DNA of 51,190 nt from Nitratireductor soli (lineage in GTDB: Bacteria; Pseudomonadota; Alphaproteobacteria; Rhizobiales; Rhizobiaceae): contig NZ_LFVY01000026.1 of the NCBI RefSeq assembly GCF_001050155.1, positions 1 through 51,190 on the forward strand, in the 5' to 3' direction. The notes beneath the pieces were generated by a model. The model had not been told where the DNA came from and did not search any database. It saw nothing but the letters and a program-made list of their open reading frames with translations. The translations under genes were made by a program, and so were the position numbers. Shown here one piece after another: positions 25,502-33,617 of the stretch (position 1 is its first letter; the number at the start of each line of letters is the position of its first letter).

Positions 25502-26911
25502 ATGACGACAGCACAGGACATCTTGAAGCAGATCAAGGACAATGACGTAAAATTCGTCGATCTGCGCTTCACCGACCCAAGGGGCAAGCTTCATCATGTC
25601 ACCATGGATGTCGCGGCAGTCGATGAGGACATGTTCGCCGATGGCGTCATGTTCGACGGATCGTCCATCGGCGGCTGGAAGGCGATCAACGAATCCGACA
25701 TGGTGCTCATGCCGGAGCCGGAAACGGCGCATATGGATCCCTTCTTCGCCCAGTCGACCATGGTCGTGATCTGCGACATCCTCGACCCGATTTCCGGCGA
25801 GGCCTACAACCGCGACCCGCGCGGCACCGCCAAGAAGGCCGAGGCATTCGTCAAGTCCGAAGGCCTGGGCGACGCAATCTACATCGGACCCGAGCCGGAA
25901 TTCTTCATCTTCGACGACGTCAAGTACAAGGCAGACCCGTTCAACACCGGCTTCAAGCTGGACTGCAGCGAACTGCCGTCCAACGACGACACCGATTACG
26001 AGACGGGCAATCTGGGCCATCGGCCGCGCATAAAGGGCGGCTACTTCCCCGTCCCGCCGATCGATTCGGCGCAGGACATGCGTTCCGAGATGCTGACGGT
26101 GCTGGCCGAAATGGGCGTCCTGGTCGAAAAGCACCACCATGAGGTGGGGGCTGCCCAGCATGAGCTCGGCATCAAGTTCGAGCCGCTGCTGAAGAGCGCC
26201 GACAGCGTGCAGAAGTTCAAATATGCCGTGCACCAGGTCGCCAACGCCTACGGCAAGACGGCCACCTTCATGCCGAAGCCGATCTACGGCGACAACGGCT
26301 CGGGCATGCACGTGCACCAGTCGATCTGGAAGGACGGCAAGCCGACATTCGCCGGCAATGAATATGCCGGCCTGTCCGAGAGCTGCCTGTTCTACATCGG
26401 CGGCATCATCAAGCACGCCAAGGCGATCAACGCCTTCACCAACCCGATCACCAATTCGTACAAGCGTCTGGTGCCGGGCTTCGAGGCCCCTGTTCTGCTC
26501 GCCTATTCGGCGCGCAATCGCTCGGCCTCCTGCCGCATCCCCTTCGGCTCATCGCCGAAGGCGAAGCGCGTCGAGGTCCGCTTCCCGGATCCGGGCGCGA
26601 ACCCGTATCTGGCCTTTGCCGCCATGCTGATGGCCGGCATCGACGGCATCAAGAACAAGATCCATCCCGGCCAGGCGATGGACAAGGATCTGTATGACCT
26701 GCCGCCGAAGGAGCTGAAGAAAGTGCCGACCGTCTGCGGCTCGCTGCGCGAAGCGCTGATGAGCCTCGACAAGGACCGCGGCTTCCTGAAGGCCGGCGGC
26801 GTTTTCGACGACGACCAGATCGACGCCTATATCGAACTGAAGATGGCCGAAGTGCTGCGCTACGAAATGACGCCGCACCCGGTCGAGTTCGACATGTACT
26901 ACTCGGTTTAA
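25502..26911 (+). CDS. glnA: Glutamine synthetase, type I
   Basis: ATP-dependent synthesis of glutamine from glutamate and ammonia (469 aa). Motifs: [28 protein letters not shown] (metal ligands), [37 protein letters not shown], the ATP-binding region [18 protein letters not shown] and [26 protein letters not shown]. Tyr398 in DKDLYDLPP is the expected adenylylation site, so activity should be under GlnB/GlnE control. ATG 25502 is preceded by AGGAAAG. It lies 76 bp after glnB and is followed by a strong terminator. Confidence 0.98.
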   Translation: MTTAQDILKQIKDNDVKFVDLRFTDPRGKLHHVTMDVAAVDEDMFADGVMFDGSSIGGWKAINESDMVLMPEPETAHMDPFFAQSTMVVICDILDPISGEAYNRDPRGTAKKAEAFVKSEGLGDAIYIGPEPEFFIFDDVKYKADPFNTGFKLDCSELPSNDDTDYETGNLGHRPRIKGGYFPVPPIDSAQDMRSEMLTVLAEMGVLVEKHHHEVGAAQHELGIKFEPLLKSADSVQKFKYAVHQVANAYGKTATFMPKPIYGDNGSGMHVHQSIWKDGKPTFAGNEYAGLSESCLFYIGGIIKHAKAINAFTNPITNSYKRLVPGFEAPVLLAYSARNRSASCRIPFGSSPKAKRVEVRFPDPGANPYLAFAAMLMAGIDGIKNKIHPGQAMDKDLYDLPPKELKKVPTVCGSLREALMSLDKDRGFLKAGGVFDDDQIDAYIELKMAEVLRYEMTPHPVEFDMYYSV

Positions 26912-26918
26912 CCGATTG

Positions 26919-26949
26919 CGCCACGGGCCGTTCTCGACAACCCGTGGCG
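26919..26949. repeat. Inverted repeat after glnA
   Basis: CGCCACGGG (26919-26927) and CCCGTGGCG (26941-26949) form a perfect 9-bp stem with a 13-base loop, eight bases after the glnA stop and upstream of the true terminator. It may protect the mRNA 3' end. Confidence 0.5.
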
Positions 26950-26963
26950 TTCAGGAAACGACG

Positions 26964-26993
26964 GAGCCTCGCCTTCCGGCGGGGCTCTCTTTT
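26964..26993 (+). terminator. Intrinsic terminator of glnBA
   Basis: GAGCCTCGCC (26964-26973), loop TTCC, GGCGGGGCTC (26978-26987), then TCTTTT. A 10-bp stem with one G-U pair and a T run. Its last base is shared with the stop codon of the convergent gene. Confidence 0.85.
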
Positions 26994-27667
26994 CACCCTG
27001 CGAAAACACCGGCCTCAGCGCCGCCCTCGCCTCGCCAGTCCCGCGCAATCGCGCCAACATCGGCGCGGCGGCGAAAATCCCGTGTCACCTCGCCATAGGC
27101 GAAGCGTATGGAGTTCTCGACGATTTCGCGGTCCAGCTTTTTCAGTTCGTCGGCGATCGGCGCCCATTGAAACAAGGCGGCGGGGCTTTCGGTGAAGGCA
27201 TCGCCACCGGCAGCCATGTTCTCCCAATGTACCCCCGCAAGGCGCGCCTCGAAAGCCTTTTCCCATGCCGCGCGCGCATCCATGTCGGAAAGCTGTTGCT
27301 CGTTGTCCGCGAGCCCGGCCAGGCGGCATTGCCGGGCAAGACGCGCGCTTTCCTCATGGGTGAGCCCGCCCACCACCGCCACCCGCGCGACCGTGTGGAT
27401 CGTCAGGTCGGAAAGGGCGGCAGCGAAGACATGGACCTTCGCCACATTCACCGAATCCATGAAAACCGCATCCTCGAACAGAAGCGGATAGCGCGTGCCC
27501 ATGCGCGCCTTCAGATAACCGTAGAGCTTTTTCTGCGAGACGAAGGCGGATCGGCTCGCCACGAAATGATGCATCGCTTCGGCGGTGGCGATCGGCGCCC
27601 TGTCGAAACGCAGGCTGAAAAGCCCGGAAAACCGCCCCACCAGCGCGCGCGCCCTGTCGATTATCAC
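26993..27667 (-). CDS. Conserved-looking protein of unknown function
   Basis: A 224-aa cytoplasmic protein that I do not recognise. Visible features: a basic N-terminus (MIIDRARALVGRFSGLFSLRFDRAP), ATAEAMHHFVASRSAFVSQKKLYGYLKARMGTRYPLLFEDAVF, and a helical middle with THEESARLARQCRLAGLADNEQQL. Trp-containing motifs follow (GVHWENMAAGGDAFTESPAALFQWAPIADELKKLDREIVENSIRFAY). Codon usage and third-position GC fit a real gene, and no competing frame shows a family. It converges with glnA and touches its terminator. Confidence 0.7.
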   Translation of the reverse strand: MIIDRARALVGRFSGLFSLRFDRAPIATAEAMHHFVASRSAFVSQKKLYGYLKARMGTRYPLLFEDAVFMDSVNVAKVHVFAAALSDLTIHTVARVAVVGGLTHEESARLARQCRLAGLADNEQQLSDMDARAAWEKAFEARLAGVHWENMAAGGDAFTESPAALFQWAPIADELKKLDREIVENSIRFAYGEVTRDFRRRADVGAIARDWRGEGGAEAGVFAG

Positions 27668-27917
27668 ATTGCCTCTCCCTCACAATCGCGCCGGCATGCA
27701 TCGCGGCCGGACGAAGACCTCCGACATTGGCAGGACGCTACCCACTCCCCAAGCGCCGGCATATGCAACTGACTTCCTACGACCAATGTCGCATTTCTAT
27801 TCGCGATAGCACGCGCGTAAGATTTTGTAATCGTCATCATGCGCTGATTCCATACGATGACGAGGAGGTGTGCCGGCACGCTATCGCTCGCCGGCCCAGA
27901 TAGGGAGGAGGGATTTA

Positions 27918-28196
27918 ATGTCCGGCAACGAGGTAAAACTTAATCCGGAGCAAATGGATCGATATTGGGGGAAGACAAGAAATCTGACCTTTGTGATCCT
28001 TTTTCTCTGGTTCATCTTCGCCATATTGATCCCATGGTTCGCTGGTCCGCTCAACAGCGTCAGCTTCATGGGCTTTCCTCTGGGATTCTACATGACCGTG
28101 CAGGGCTCGCTGATCGCCTTCGTCGTTCTGATCTTTGTCCAGAACTGGCGCCAGGACAGGATCGACGACGAGTTCGGTCTCCAGGAAGAAGAATAG
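27918..28196 (+). CDS. DUF4212 protein, small subunit of a sodium:solute symporter
   Basis: A 92-aa membrane protein of the DUF4212 family, found next to a particular class of sodium/solute symporters as their presumed small subunit. Two membrane segments are visible (about 20-43, LTFVILFLWFIFAILIPWFAGP, and about 51-74, FPLGFYMTVQGSLIAFVVLIFVQ), with a charged C-terminus DRIDDEFGLQEEE. ATG 27918 follows a strong GGGAGGAGGG ribosome binding site. The symporter gene starts 12 bp later. Confidence 0.9.
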   Translation: MSGNEVKLNPEQMDRYWGKTRNLTFVILFLWFIFAILIPWFAGPLNSVSFMGFPLGFYMTVQGSLIAFVVLIFVQNWRQDRIDDEFGLQEEE

Positions 28197-28208
28197 GGGA
28201 ACCCGACC

Positions 28209-30020
28209 ATGGCTTTGATAAAAGGCAATTTCCTAGACAATATCGGCCGCGTCTACGGCATCTATACAGGCGGCTTTCTCGCCTTCATCGTCCTGATGGC
28301 GATACTCGAGCAGCTCGGCGTCGCCGCCGATACGATCGGCATTCTCTTCGTCGCATTCACCATCGCCATCTACGCCCTGATCGGCTGGCTGTCGCGAACC
28401 ATGGAGGTCGACGCCTATTACGTTGCCGGGCGGCAGGTTCCGGCGGTCTATAACGGCATGGCGACGGCGGCCGACTGGATGTCCGGCGCGTCCTTCGTGG
28501 CCATGGCCGGCGGTATCTATTTTGGCGGCTACAGCTATATCGCCTTCGTGGTCGGCTGGACCGGCGGCTACATTCTCGTCAACTCGCTGATGGCGCCCTA
28601 TCTGCGCAAATTCGGCTGTTATACCGTGCCCGACTATATCGGCACGCGCTTCGGCGGCAATCTCGCCCGCCTGATGGCCGTCATCGTCCTGGTGGCCGCC
28701 TCGTTCACCTATGTGACGGCGCAGATCAATGCCACCGGCACGGTTGCCGCGCGGGCGCTGCACATTCCGTTCGAGGTCGGTGTCTGGTTCGGCCTTCTCG
28801 GCATCCTTCTATGCTCCATGCTCGGCGGCATGCGCGCGGTGACCTGGACCCAGGTGGCCCAGTATATCGTGCTCATCATCGCCTATCTGGTGCCTGTCAT
28901 TTGGATGTCCAACTCGCAAGGCTTCGGCATCATCCCGCACTTCTCCTACGGTGAGGCTGTACAGCGGATCACCGAGCTGGAAGCCGAATATGGACTTCTG
29001 CCTGCAGCCGAAGCCATGGCCGGCCTCAGCGTGCTGACGACGCCCGCCGTGGCGCCGGTCGGGGATTATGCGGAGTGGAAATTCGTCACGCTTGCAATCT
29101 GCATGATGGCCGGCACGGCATCGCTGCCGCACATCCTGATGCGCTACTTCACCACCCCGACCGTGCGTTCGGCGCGCAAATCGGTGGCCTGGTCGCTGCT
29201 CTTCATCTTCCTGCTCTACTTCACGGCGCCGGCTCTGGCCACGCTGACGAAGCTGCAGCTTCTCGATCCCACGCTTCCCACCGCCATCATCGGCAAGCCG
29301 ATCGAGGAAGTGCTGGCGCTCGACTGGATCAGGAATTGGAGCCAGGTGGACATGCTTGCGGTGGCAGACCAGAACGGCGACGGTATCCTGCAGCTGAACG
29401 AATTGTTCCTGCGGCCCGACATCGTCGTGCTGGCAACGCCGGAGATCGCCGGCCTGCCCTATGTCATCTCCGGCCTCGTCGCCGCCGGTGGCATGGCAGC
29501 GGCCATGTCGACGGCGGACGGCCTGCTTCTGGCCATCGCCAACGCGCTCAGCCATGATCTCTACTACAAGATCATCGATCCCAAGGCAGAGACGGCCACA
29601 AGGCTCATCGTCGCCCGCATATTGCTGGTCGTCATCGGTGCGCTCGGCGCCCTGATCGCCTCGCTGCAACTGACCGGCATTCTGGGTGCGGTTGCCTGGG
29701 CATTCTGCTTCGCCTGCTCCGGCCTCTTCTTCCCGCTCGTCCTCGGCGTGTGGTGGAAACGGGCAAACCGCGAAGGCGCGATCGCCGGCATGGTCGCCGG
29801 CTTCGTCGCCGGCACTGCCTATCTCTACTATGTCTATAATGGCGGAACGCCGTGGTTCGGGCTGGACCATCTGCGCTTCGGCATCGTCGGCATGACAGCG
29901 AGCCTCGTTTCCATGGTGGTCGTCACCCTGCTGACACCAGCGCCGGACGAGGAAATCCAGAAAATGGTCGACGCGACCCGTGTGCCGACAGGCCCGGCCA
30001 TCCTTTCGTCCAACCACTGA
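28209..30020 (+). CDS. Sodium:solute symporter, large subunit, with an EF-hand-like loop
   Basis: A 603-aa SSS-family transporter, paired with the DUF4212 gene, of the acetate/organic-acid symporter-like branch. About 13 membrane segments are visible. Characteristic stretches: DAYYVAGRQVPAVYNGMATAADWMSGASFVAMAGGIY, GGYILVNSLMAPYLRKFG, LPHILMRYFTTPTVRSARKSVAWS and PYVISGLVAAGGMAAAMSTADGLLLAIANALSHDLYY. Between membrane segments, residues 387-398 read DQNGDGILQLNE, a complete 12-residue EF-hand loop (D1, N3, D5, G6, L8, E12). This suggests calcium sensing or calcium-stabilised folding. The substrate cannot be assigned. Confidence 0.92.
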   Translation: MALIKGNFLDNIGRVYGIYTGGFLAFIVLMAILEQLGVAADTIGILFVAFTIAIYALIGWLSRTMEVDAYYVAGRQVPAVYNGMATAADWMSGASFVAMAGGIYFGGYSYIAFVVGWTGGYILVNSLMAPYLRKFGCYTVPDYIGTRFGGNLARLMAVIVLVAASFTYVTAQINATGTVAARALHIPFEVGVWFGLLGILLCSMLGGMRAVTWTQVAQYIVLIIAYLVPVIWMSNSQGFGIIPHFSYGEAVQRITELEAEYGLLPAAEAMAGLSVLTTPAVAPVGDYAEWKFVTLAICMMAGTASLPHILMRYFTTPTVRSARKSVAWSLLFIFLLYFTAPALATLTKLQLLDPTLPTAIIGKPIEEVLALDWIRNWSQVDMLAVADQNGDGILQLNELFLRPDIVVLATPEIAGLPYVISGLVAAGGMAAAMSTADGLLLAIANALSHDLYYKIIDPKAETATRLIVARILLVVIGALGALIASLQLTGILGAVAWAFCFACSGLFFPLVLGVWWKRANREGAIAGMVAGFVAGTAYLYYVYNGGTPWFGLDHLRFGIVGMTASLVSMVVVTLLTPAPDEEIQKMVDATRVPTGPAILSSNH

Positions 30021-30039
30021 ACCGGTTACAATCATTGCT

Positions 30040-30063
30040 CAGGGGCGGGTTTTCCCGCCCCTG
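30040..30063. terminator. Strong hairpin after the symporter gene
   Basis: CAGGGGCGGG-TTTT-CCCGCCCCTG is a perfect 10-bp stem between the symporter and the YggT-like gene. There is no T run after it, so it may be a partial terminator or an mRNA-stabilising element separating the two. Confidence 0.55.
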
Positions 30064-30085
30064 ATTCGTGTCGCGAGGAGATTTC

Positions 30086-30436
30086 ATGCTGGGTGCGTTC
30101 CCCATCTGGGTTATTGCCATCGACTACATACTTGGCGTCATCATGTGGACCCTGATCGGGCGCGCGGCGATGAACGTCTTCCTGCCGGAAGATTCGAGCT
30201 TCTTCTTCATGCGCGTCTTCGTGCGCGCGACCAATCCGATCCTGCGCGTCTTCCGCCCCCTCACCCCGGGCTTCCTGCTCGACCCGCTGGTGCCGCTCTA
30301 TGTGGCGTGGTTCTTCTTCATGATTCGCTTCTACCTGATGCCCTGGCTGCTCGGCTATTCGGTCATGGGCATGCTGTCCTTCCCGCTCGAAAGCGAGGTG
30401 GCAGCCATGATCTATCAGGCGTTCGGCAACAGGTAG
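30086..30436 (+). CDS. YggT-like integral membrane protein
   Basis: A 116-aa membrane protein with a hydrophobic segment at about 4-24 and two closely spaced ones from about 72 to 100. The central stretch RATNPILRVFRPLTPGFLLDPLVPLYVAWFFFMIRFYL resembles the N-P-x-L-x-x-x-R-P signature of YggT proteins. The similarity is partial, so the family call is tentative. ATG 30086 follows GAGGAG; it is 65 bp after the symporter gene with a hairpin between. Convergent with the ATP12 gene. Confidence 0.6.
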   Translation: MLGAFPIWVIAIDYILGVIMWTLIGRAAMNVFLPEDSSFFFMRVFVRATNPILRVFRPLTPGFLLDPLVPLYVAWFFFMIRFYLMPWLLGYSVMGMLSFPLESEVAAMIYQAFGNR

Positions 30437-30445
30437 CAGGCAGGC

Positions 30446-31237
30446 TCAAGCGTCGAGCGCGGCCAGGAGGGCTGCGGCCCCGAACATGTCACGCTCGCGA
30501 GCGGAACGTCGCGCTGCGGCCTCCCCATCCTCGCCCCATTGCGCAATGTTCCAATCCTCGTCGACATGGGCCGCCTTCCAGGCATCCTCAACGCGAATGG
30601 CCTTTGCTTCGACCGCGAGTGCGAGGATCAGCGAACCCGTCAGCGCCGTCATCACATGCAGGGCAGCCAGCCGGAGCGGCGCGGTGCGCTGGCGCAGATG
30701 CGCGCTGACGGCGGCAATCGCCGCGCGCGGCTGCTCCACATGAACCACCCCTTCGGCCAGCACGAAATGCGCGCCCATCGCCTGTTGTGCCCAATCAAGG
30801 ATCGGATCCCACATCTGCGCCTGCAAGGCGATGAGGCGCTCGGGCGACGGCGCGCGGTAGCAGAGAAGATCGCTCGACGCGTAGCGCAGCACGTCTTCCA
30901 GCACCGGTTGCGCGTGATGGGCCACACCGTCGAGCGCCGTGTTGACCAGCCGGGTCACCGGCATCGTCGCCGGGTCGATATCTTCGCCTTGGCCCGCATA
31001 TTCGCCCGCCACGAGCTCGGCGGCCGCCTGCGAGGGAAGCAGGACCGGTGTCGCACCCGGCGTGCGAACCATGCGCCCGTCGAGGAGAATGGCAAACGCA
31101 TCCCCTTCCACGCCGACGGACACGCCGCTGTAGAAGCGCTTCGGCAACGGCCGTTTCATGGCACTCTGGGCGCGCCGCACAGGGTCCTGCTCGGCGGCGG
31201 TCTTCCCGTCTTGAAGGTCGTTCAAAAGATCACGCAT
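30446..31237 (-). CDS. ATP12-family F1-ATPase assembly chaperone
   Basis: A 263-aa protein of the ATP12 family, which assists assembly of the F1 alpha subunit in mitochondria and occurs in alphaproteobacteria. Motifs: KRFYSGVSVGVEGDAFAILLDGRMVRTPG, AAELVAGEYAGQGEDIDPATMPVTRLVNTALDGV, LEDVLRYASSDLLCYRA and the C-terminal AHVDEDWNIAQWGEDGEAAARRSARERDM. ATG 31237 (MRDLLNDL) was chosen; an upstream start at 31273 would overlap the neighbouring gene. It follows the DMT transporter by 19 bp. Confidence 0.92.
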   Translation of the reverse strand: MRDLLNDLQDGKTAAEQDPVRRAQSAMKRPLPKRFYSGVSVGVEGDAFAILLDGRMVRTPGATPVLLPSQAAAELVAGEYAGQGEDIDPATMPVTRLVNTALDGVAHHAQPVLEDVLRYASSDLLCYRAPSPERLIALQAQMWDPILDWAQQAMGAHFVLAEGVVHVEQPRAAIAAVSAHLRQRTAPLRLAALHVMTALTGSLILALAVEAKAIRVEDAWKAAHVDEDWNIAQWGEDGEAAARRSARERDMFGAAALLAALDA

Positions 31238-31256
31238 GGGCTCACATATAATCTCT

Positions 31257-32177
31257 CTAGCCTGGAACGACACGCCGGTGCGGCCGGTTGACCACCAGCA
31301 GGCCGATGGCGATCAGGCACAGCGCCAGGACGATCTTTGCGGTCAGTGGCTCACCAAGGACGACGGCGCCGCTCAACACGCCGAAGGCCGGCGTCAGGAA
31401 GGCGAAGCTCGACAGGCCGGACGCCGGGTAGCGGCGCATCAGCCAGAACCACACCACATAGGTGAAGGCGACGACGAACACCGCCTGAAAGACGAACGCG
31501 CCGCTGGCCAGCCATGACACGTCGCGCAGTATGGGACCATTGAATGGAATGAACGGCAGCGCCATCAACCCCGAAACCGACAATTGGTAGAGGAGCGTCT
31601 TCTCGGCGCTGGCGTCGGTCAGCCGGGAATGCTTGATGACGACGATGGTCGCCGCCCACAAGACGCCGCCCAGGAGGCACAGGACATCGCCGATGATCGC
31701 CCCGGGACCGGGCAGGCTCAGCCCGTCGGAAAAGACGAGGCTCACGCCGGCAAAGGCGAGAACGAGCCCGACGAACTTCACCGCCGACATCTTCTCGCCA
31801 AGCAGAAAATGCCCGCCGAGCAGCATCCAGAACGGCATGGCGTTGAGCATCAGCGCGCCGCGCGCGGCGGACGTATACTCCAGGCCGACGAAAATGCAGA
31901 AGAATTCGAGGCCGAACAAGGCGCCGGCCAGAAGACCCGGCAGCAAGGTTCCATCGCGCTGAAACAGGCTGATGCGCCGATAGCGACACCAGAGAAAGAC
32001 CAGCCCGGCGGCGACCGCCGAACGCAGGAACAGGACGAACATCGGGCTGTAGCCGGTGTTGGCGATCTTGATCGCCACCTGGTTCAGCCCCCAAGAAAAG
32101 GTGAGGCCGATCATCATGATCGCCGCGAAGGCGTCGATCGCCTCGCGCCGGCCGCCATCGGCTACCGCAACGGTCAC
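31257..32177 (-). CDS. DMT-superfamily (EamA) transporter
   Basis: A 306-aa integral membrane protein with ten membrane segments in two EamA repeats (FSWGLNQVAIKIANTGYSPMFVLFLRS ... ARGALMLNAMPFWMLLGGHFLLGEKMS and the second ending SGAVVLGEPLTAKIVLALCLIAIGLLVV). Such proteins export or import metabolites; the substrate is unknown. The start is GTG 32177, sharing GTGA with the rluA-type stop, which fits translational coupling. The much longer open frame upstream is a shadow of that gene. Confidence 0.9.
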   Translation of the reverse strand: MTVAVADGGRREAIDAFAAIMMIGLTFSWGLNQVAIKIANTGYSPMFVLFLRSAVAAGLVFLWCRYRRISLFQRDGTLLPGLLAGALFGLEFFCIFVGLEYTSAARGALMLNAMPFWMLLGGHFLLGEKMSAVKFVGLVLAFAGVSLVFSDGLSLPGPGAIIGDVLCLLGGVLWAATIVVIKHSRLTDASAEKTLLYQLSVSGLMALPFIPFNGPILRDVSWLASGAFVFQAVFVVAFTYVVWFWLMRRYPASGLSSFAFLTPAFGVLSGAVVLGEPLTAKIVLALCLIAIGLLVVNRPHRRVVPG

Positions 32178-33160
32178 CGCCCCTCCTCCGCCGCCGTCTC
32201 GTCGAGGCCAAGGAGGTTCCAGCTCTGCCGCATATGCGGCGGCAGCGGCGCCGTGACGTCGATCTTGCCCTTGTCGGGATGCGGAATCACGATGCGCCGC
32301 GCATGCAGATGGAGCCGGTTCTGCAGGCCGCCCGGAAAATCCCAGTTCTGGTCGGCTTCGAAATATTTCGGGTCGCCGATGATCGGGCAGCCGATATGGG
32401 CTGCGTGGACGCGCAACTGATGCGTGCGGCCCGTATAGGGTTCCATTTCGAGCCAGGAAAGCGTGATCCCCGCCTGCTCGATCACGCGGTAATTGGAGAC
32501 GGCGTGATCGGAATCCGGCTCTCCGTGCTTGGCCACGCGCATGCGGTCGCCATCCGGCGTCTGTTCCTTCACCAGCCAGGTGGAGATGCGTCCCTCGCGC
32601 TGCTTCGGCACGCCCTTGACCAACGCCCAATAGGTCTTCTTCGTCTCGCGGGCACGGAAGGATTCGGCCAGCCGCATGGCCGCCTGCCGCGTCCGCGCGA
32701 CGACGAGCACACCGGACGTGTCCCGGTCGAGCCGGTGCACCAGGCGCGGCTTCTCGCCCTTCTTGCTGCGCCAGGCTTCCAGCATGTCGTCCACATGCCG
32801 ATGGACGCCGGAGCCACCCTGCACGGCCAGGCCCGCCGGCTTGTTGAAGACGAAGACCTTCGGGTCTTCATAGAGCAGCATCTGCGACAGGGCTTCGGCA
32901 TCGCCCGTGTCACGCAGGCTGTGCGCCGTCAGATTGTCGCTGGCCTTGCGATCGACGGCGAGCGGCGGGACGCGCACCATCTGGCCGGCCTTGATCCGCG
33001 TTTCAGCCTTGGCGCGGCCTCCATCGACGCGCACCTGGCCCGACCGCAACAGCTTTTGCAGATGGCCGAAGCCGAGGCCGGGGAAATGCACCTTGAACCA
33101 GCGATCGAGGCGCATGTCCGCCTCGTCCTTCTGCACTTCCACCTGCTGCACACTCGTCAT
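32174..33160 (-). CDS. RluA-family 23S rRNA pseudouridine synthase (RluC/D-like)
   Basis: A 328-aa enzyme with an N-terminal S4 RNA-binding domain (about 14-72, MRLDRWFKVHFPGLGFGHLQKLLRSGQVRVDG) and a pseudouridine synthase domain. The catalytic motif HRLDRDTSG is at 142-150 (nucleophile Asp145), with KTYWALVKG and GRTHQLRVHAAHIGCPIIGDPKY downstream. Length and the S4 domain suggest RluC or RluD specificity, not resolvable by eye. ATG 33160 is used; an alternative TTG lies three codons upstream. First of a coupled trio with the DMT and ATP12 genes. Confidence 0.92.
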   Translation of the reverse strand: MTSVQQVEVQKDEADMRLDRWFKVHFPGLGFGHLQKLLRSGQVRVDGGRAKAETRIKAGQMVRVPPLAVDRKASDNLTAHSLRDTGDAEALSQMLLYEDPKVFVFNKPAGLAVQGGSGVHRHVDDMLEAWRSKKGEKPRLVHRLDRDTSGVLVVARTRQAAMRLAESFRARETKKTYWALVKGVPKQREGRISTWLVKEQTPDGDRMRVAKHGEPDSDHAVSNYRVIEQAGITLSWLEMEPYTGRTHQLRVHAAHIGCPIIGDPKYFEADQNWDFPGGLQNRLHLHARRIVIPHPDKGKIDVTAPLPPHMRQSWNLLGLDETAAEEGR

Positions 33161-33196
33161 GACGAACAATCCGTTCCGGTCTTCGGGCAGTCGCGC

Positions 33197-33574
33197 TTAC
33201 GCGAAGTGCCGCACCAGCCAAAGGCCGGCAAAAAGGGCGGCGATCGCCCCACAAACGCTGACGAGCACATAGGCCGCGGCCATCGCCCCGGCGCCCCGAT
33301 CCCACAGCACCGCCACATCCAGCGAAAAGGCCGAGAATGTGGTGAACCCGCCCAACAGCCCCGTCGCGATGAACAGCCGCAATTCGGGCGGCGTGCCGGC
33401 GCGCCGCGTCAGCCACTCGATGAACATGCCCATGACGAACGACCCGACGAGATTGACGGCCAGCGTTCCCCAGGGAAAGCCGATACCCAACAGGCGCATC
33501 GCGGCGAGCCCCGTCAGATGCCGCAGGCTCGCGCCGATTGCGCCGCCGGCGGCGACGATCAGCAAATGATTCAT
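33197..33574 (-). CDS. crcB: Fluoride exporter (CrcB/Fluc channel)
   Basis: A 125-aa four-helix membrane protein of the dual-topology fluoride channels that protect cells from fluoride. Diagnostic motifs: GGAIGASLRH, FPWGTLAVNLVGSFVMG and GLLGGFTTFSAFSLD, with the pore Phe/Ser/Thr residues. ATG 33574 (MNHLLIV) fits the family. No fluoride-riboswitch-like structure is evident in the 43-bp gap to rarA, so it is probably expressed from the operon. Confidence 0.95.
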   Translation of the reverse strand: MNHLLIVAAGGAIGASLRHLTGLAAMRLLGIGFPWGTLAVNLVGSFVMGMFIEWLTRRAGTPPELRLFIATGLLGGFTTFSAFSLDVAVLWDRGAGAMAAAYVLVSVCGAIAALFAGLWLVRHFA

Positions 33575-33617
33575 GCCGCCCTTTTCGCAGAAGCTGCGCA
33601 AAAATCAACAAGCGCCG

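Noticed and set aside
33575-33617. Fluoride riboswitch upstream of crcB
   Set aside because: The gap to rarA is only 43 bp and shows no pseudoknot-like pairing; crcB is probably read through from rarA.
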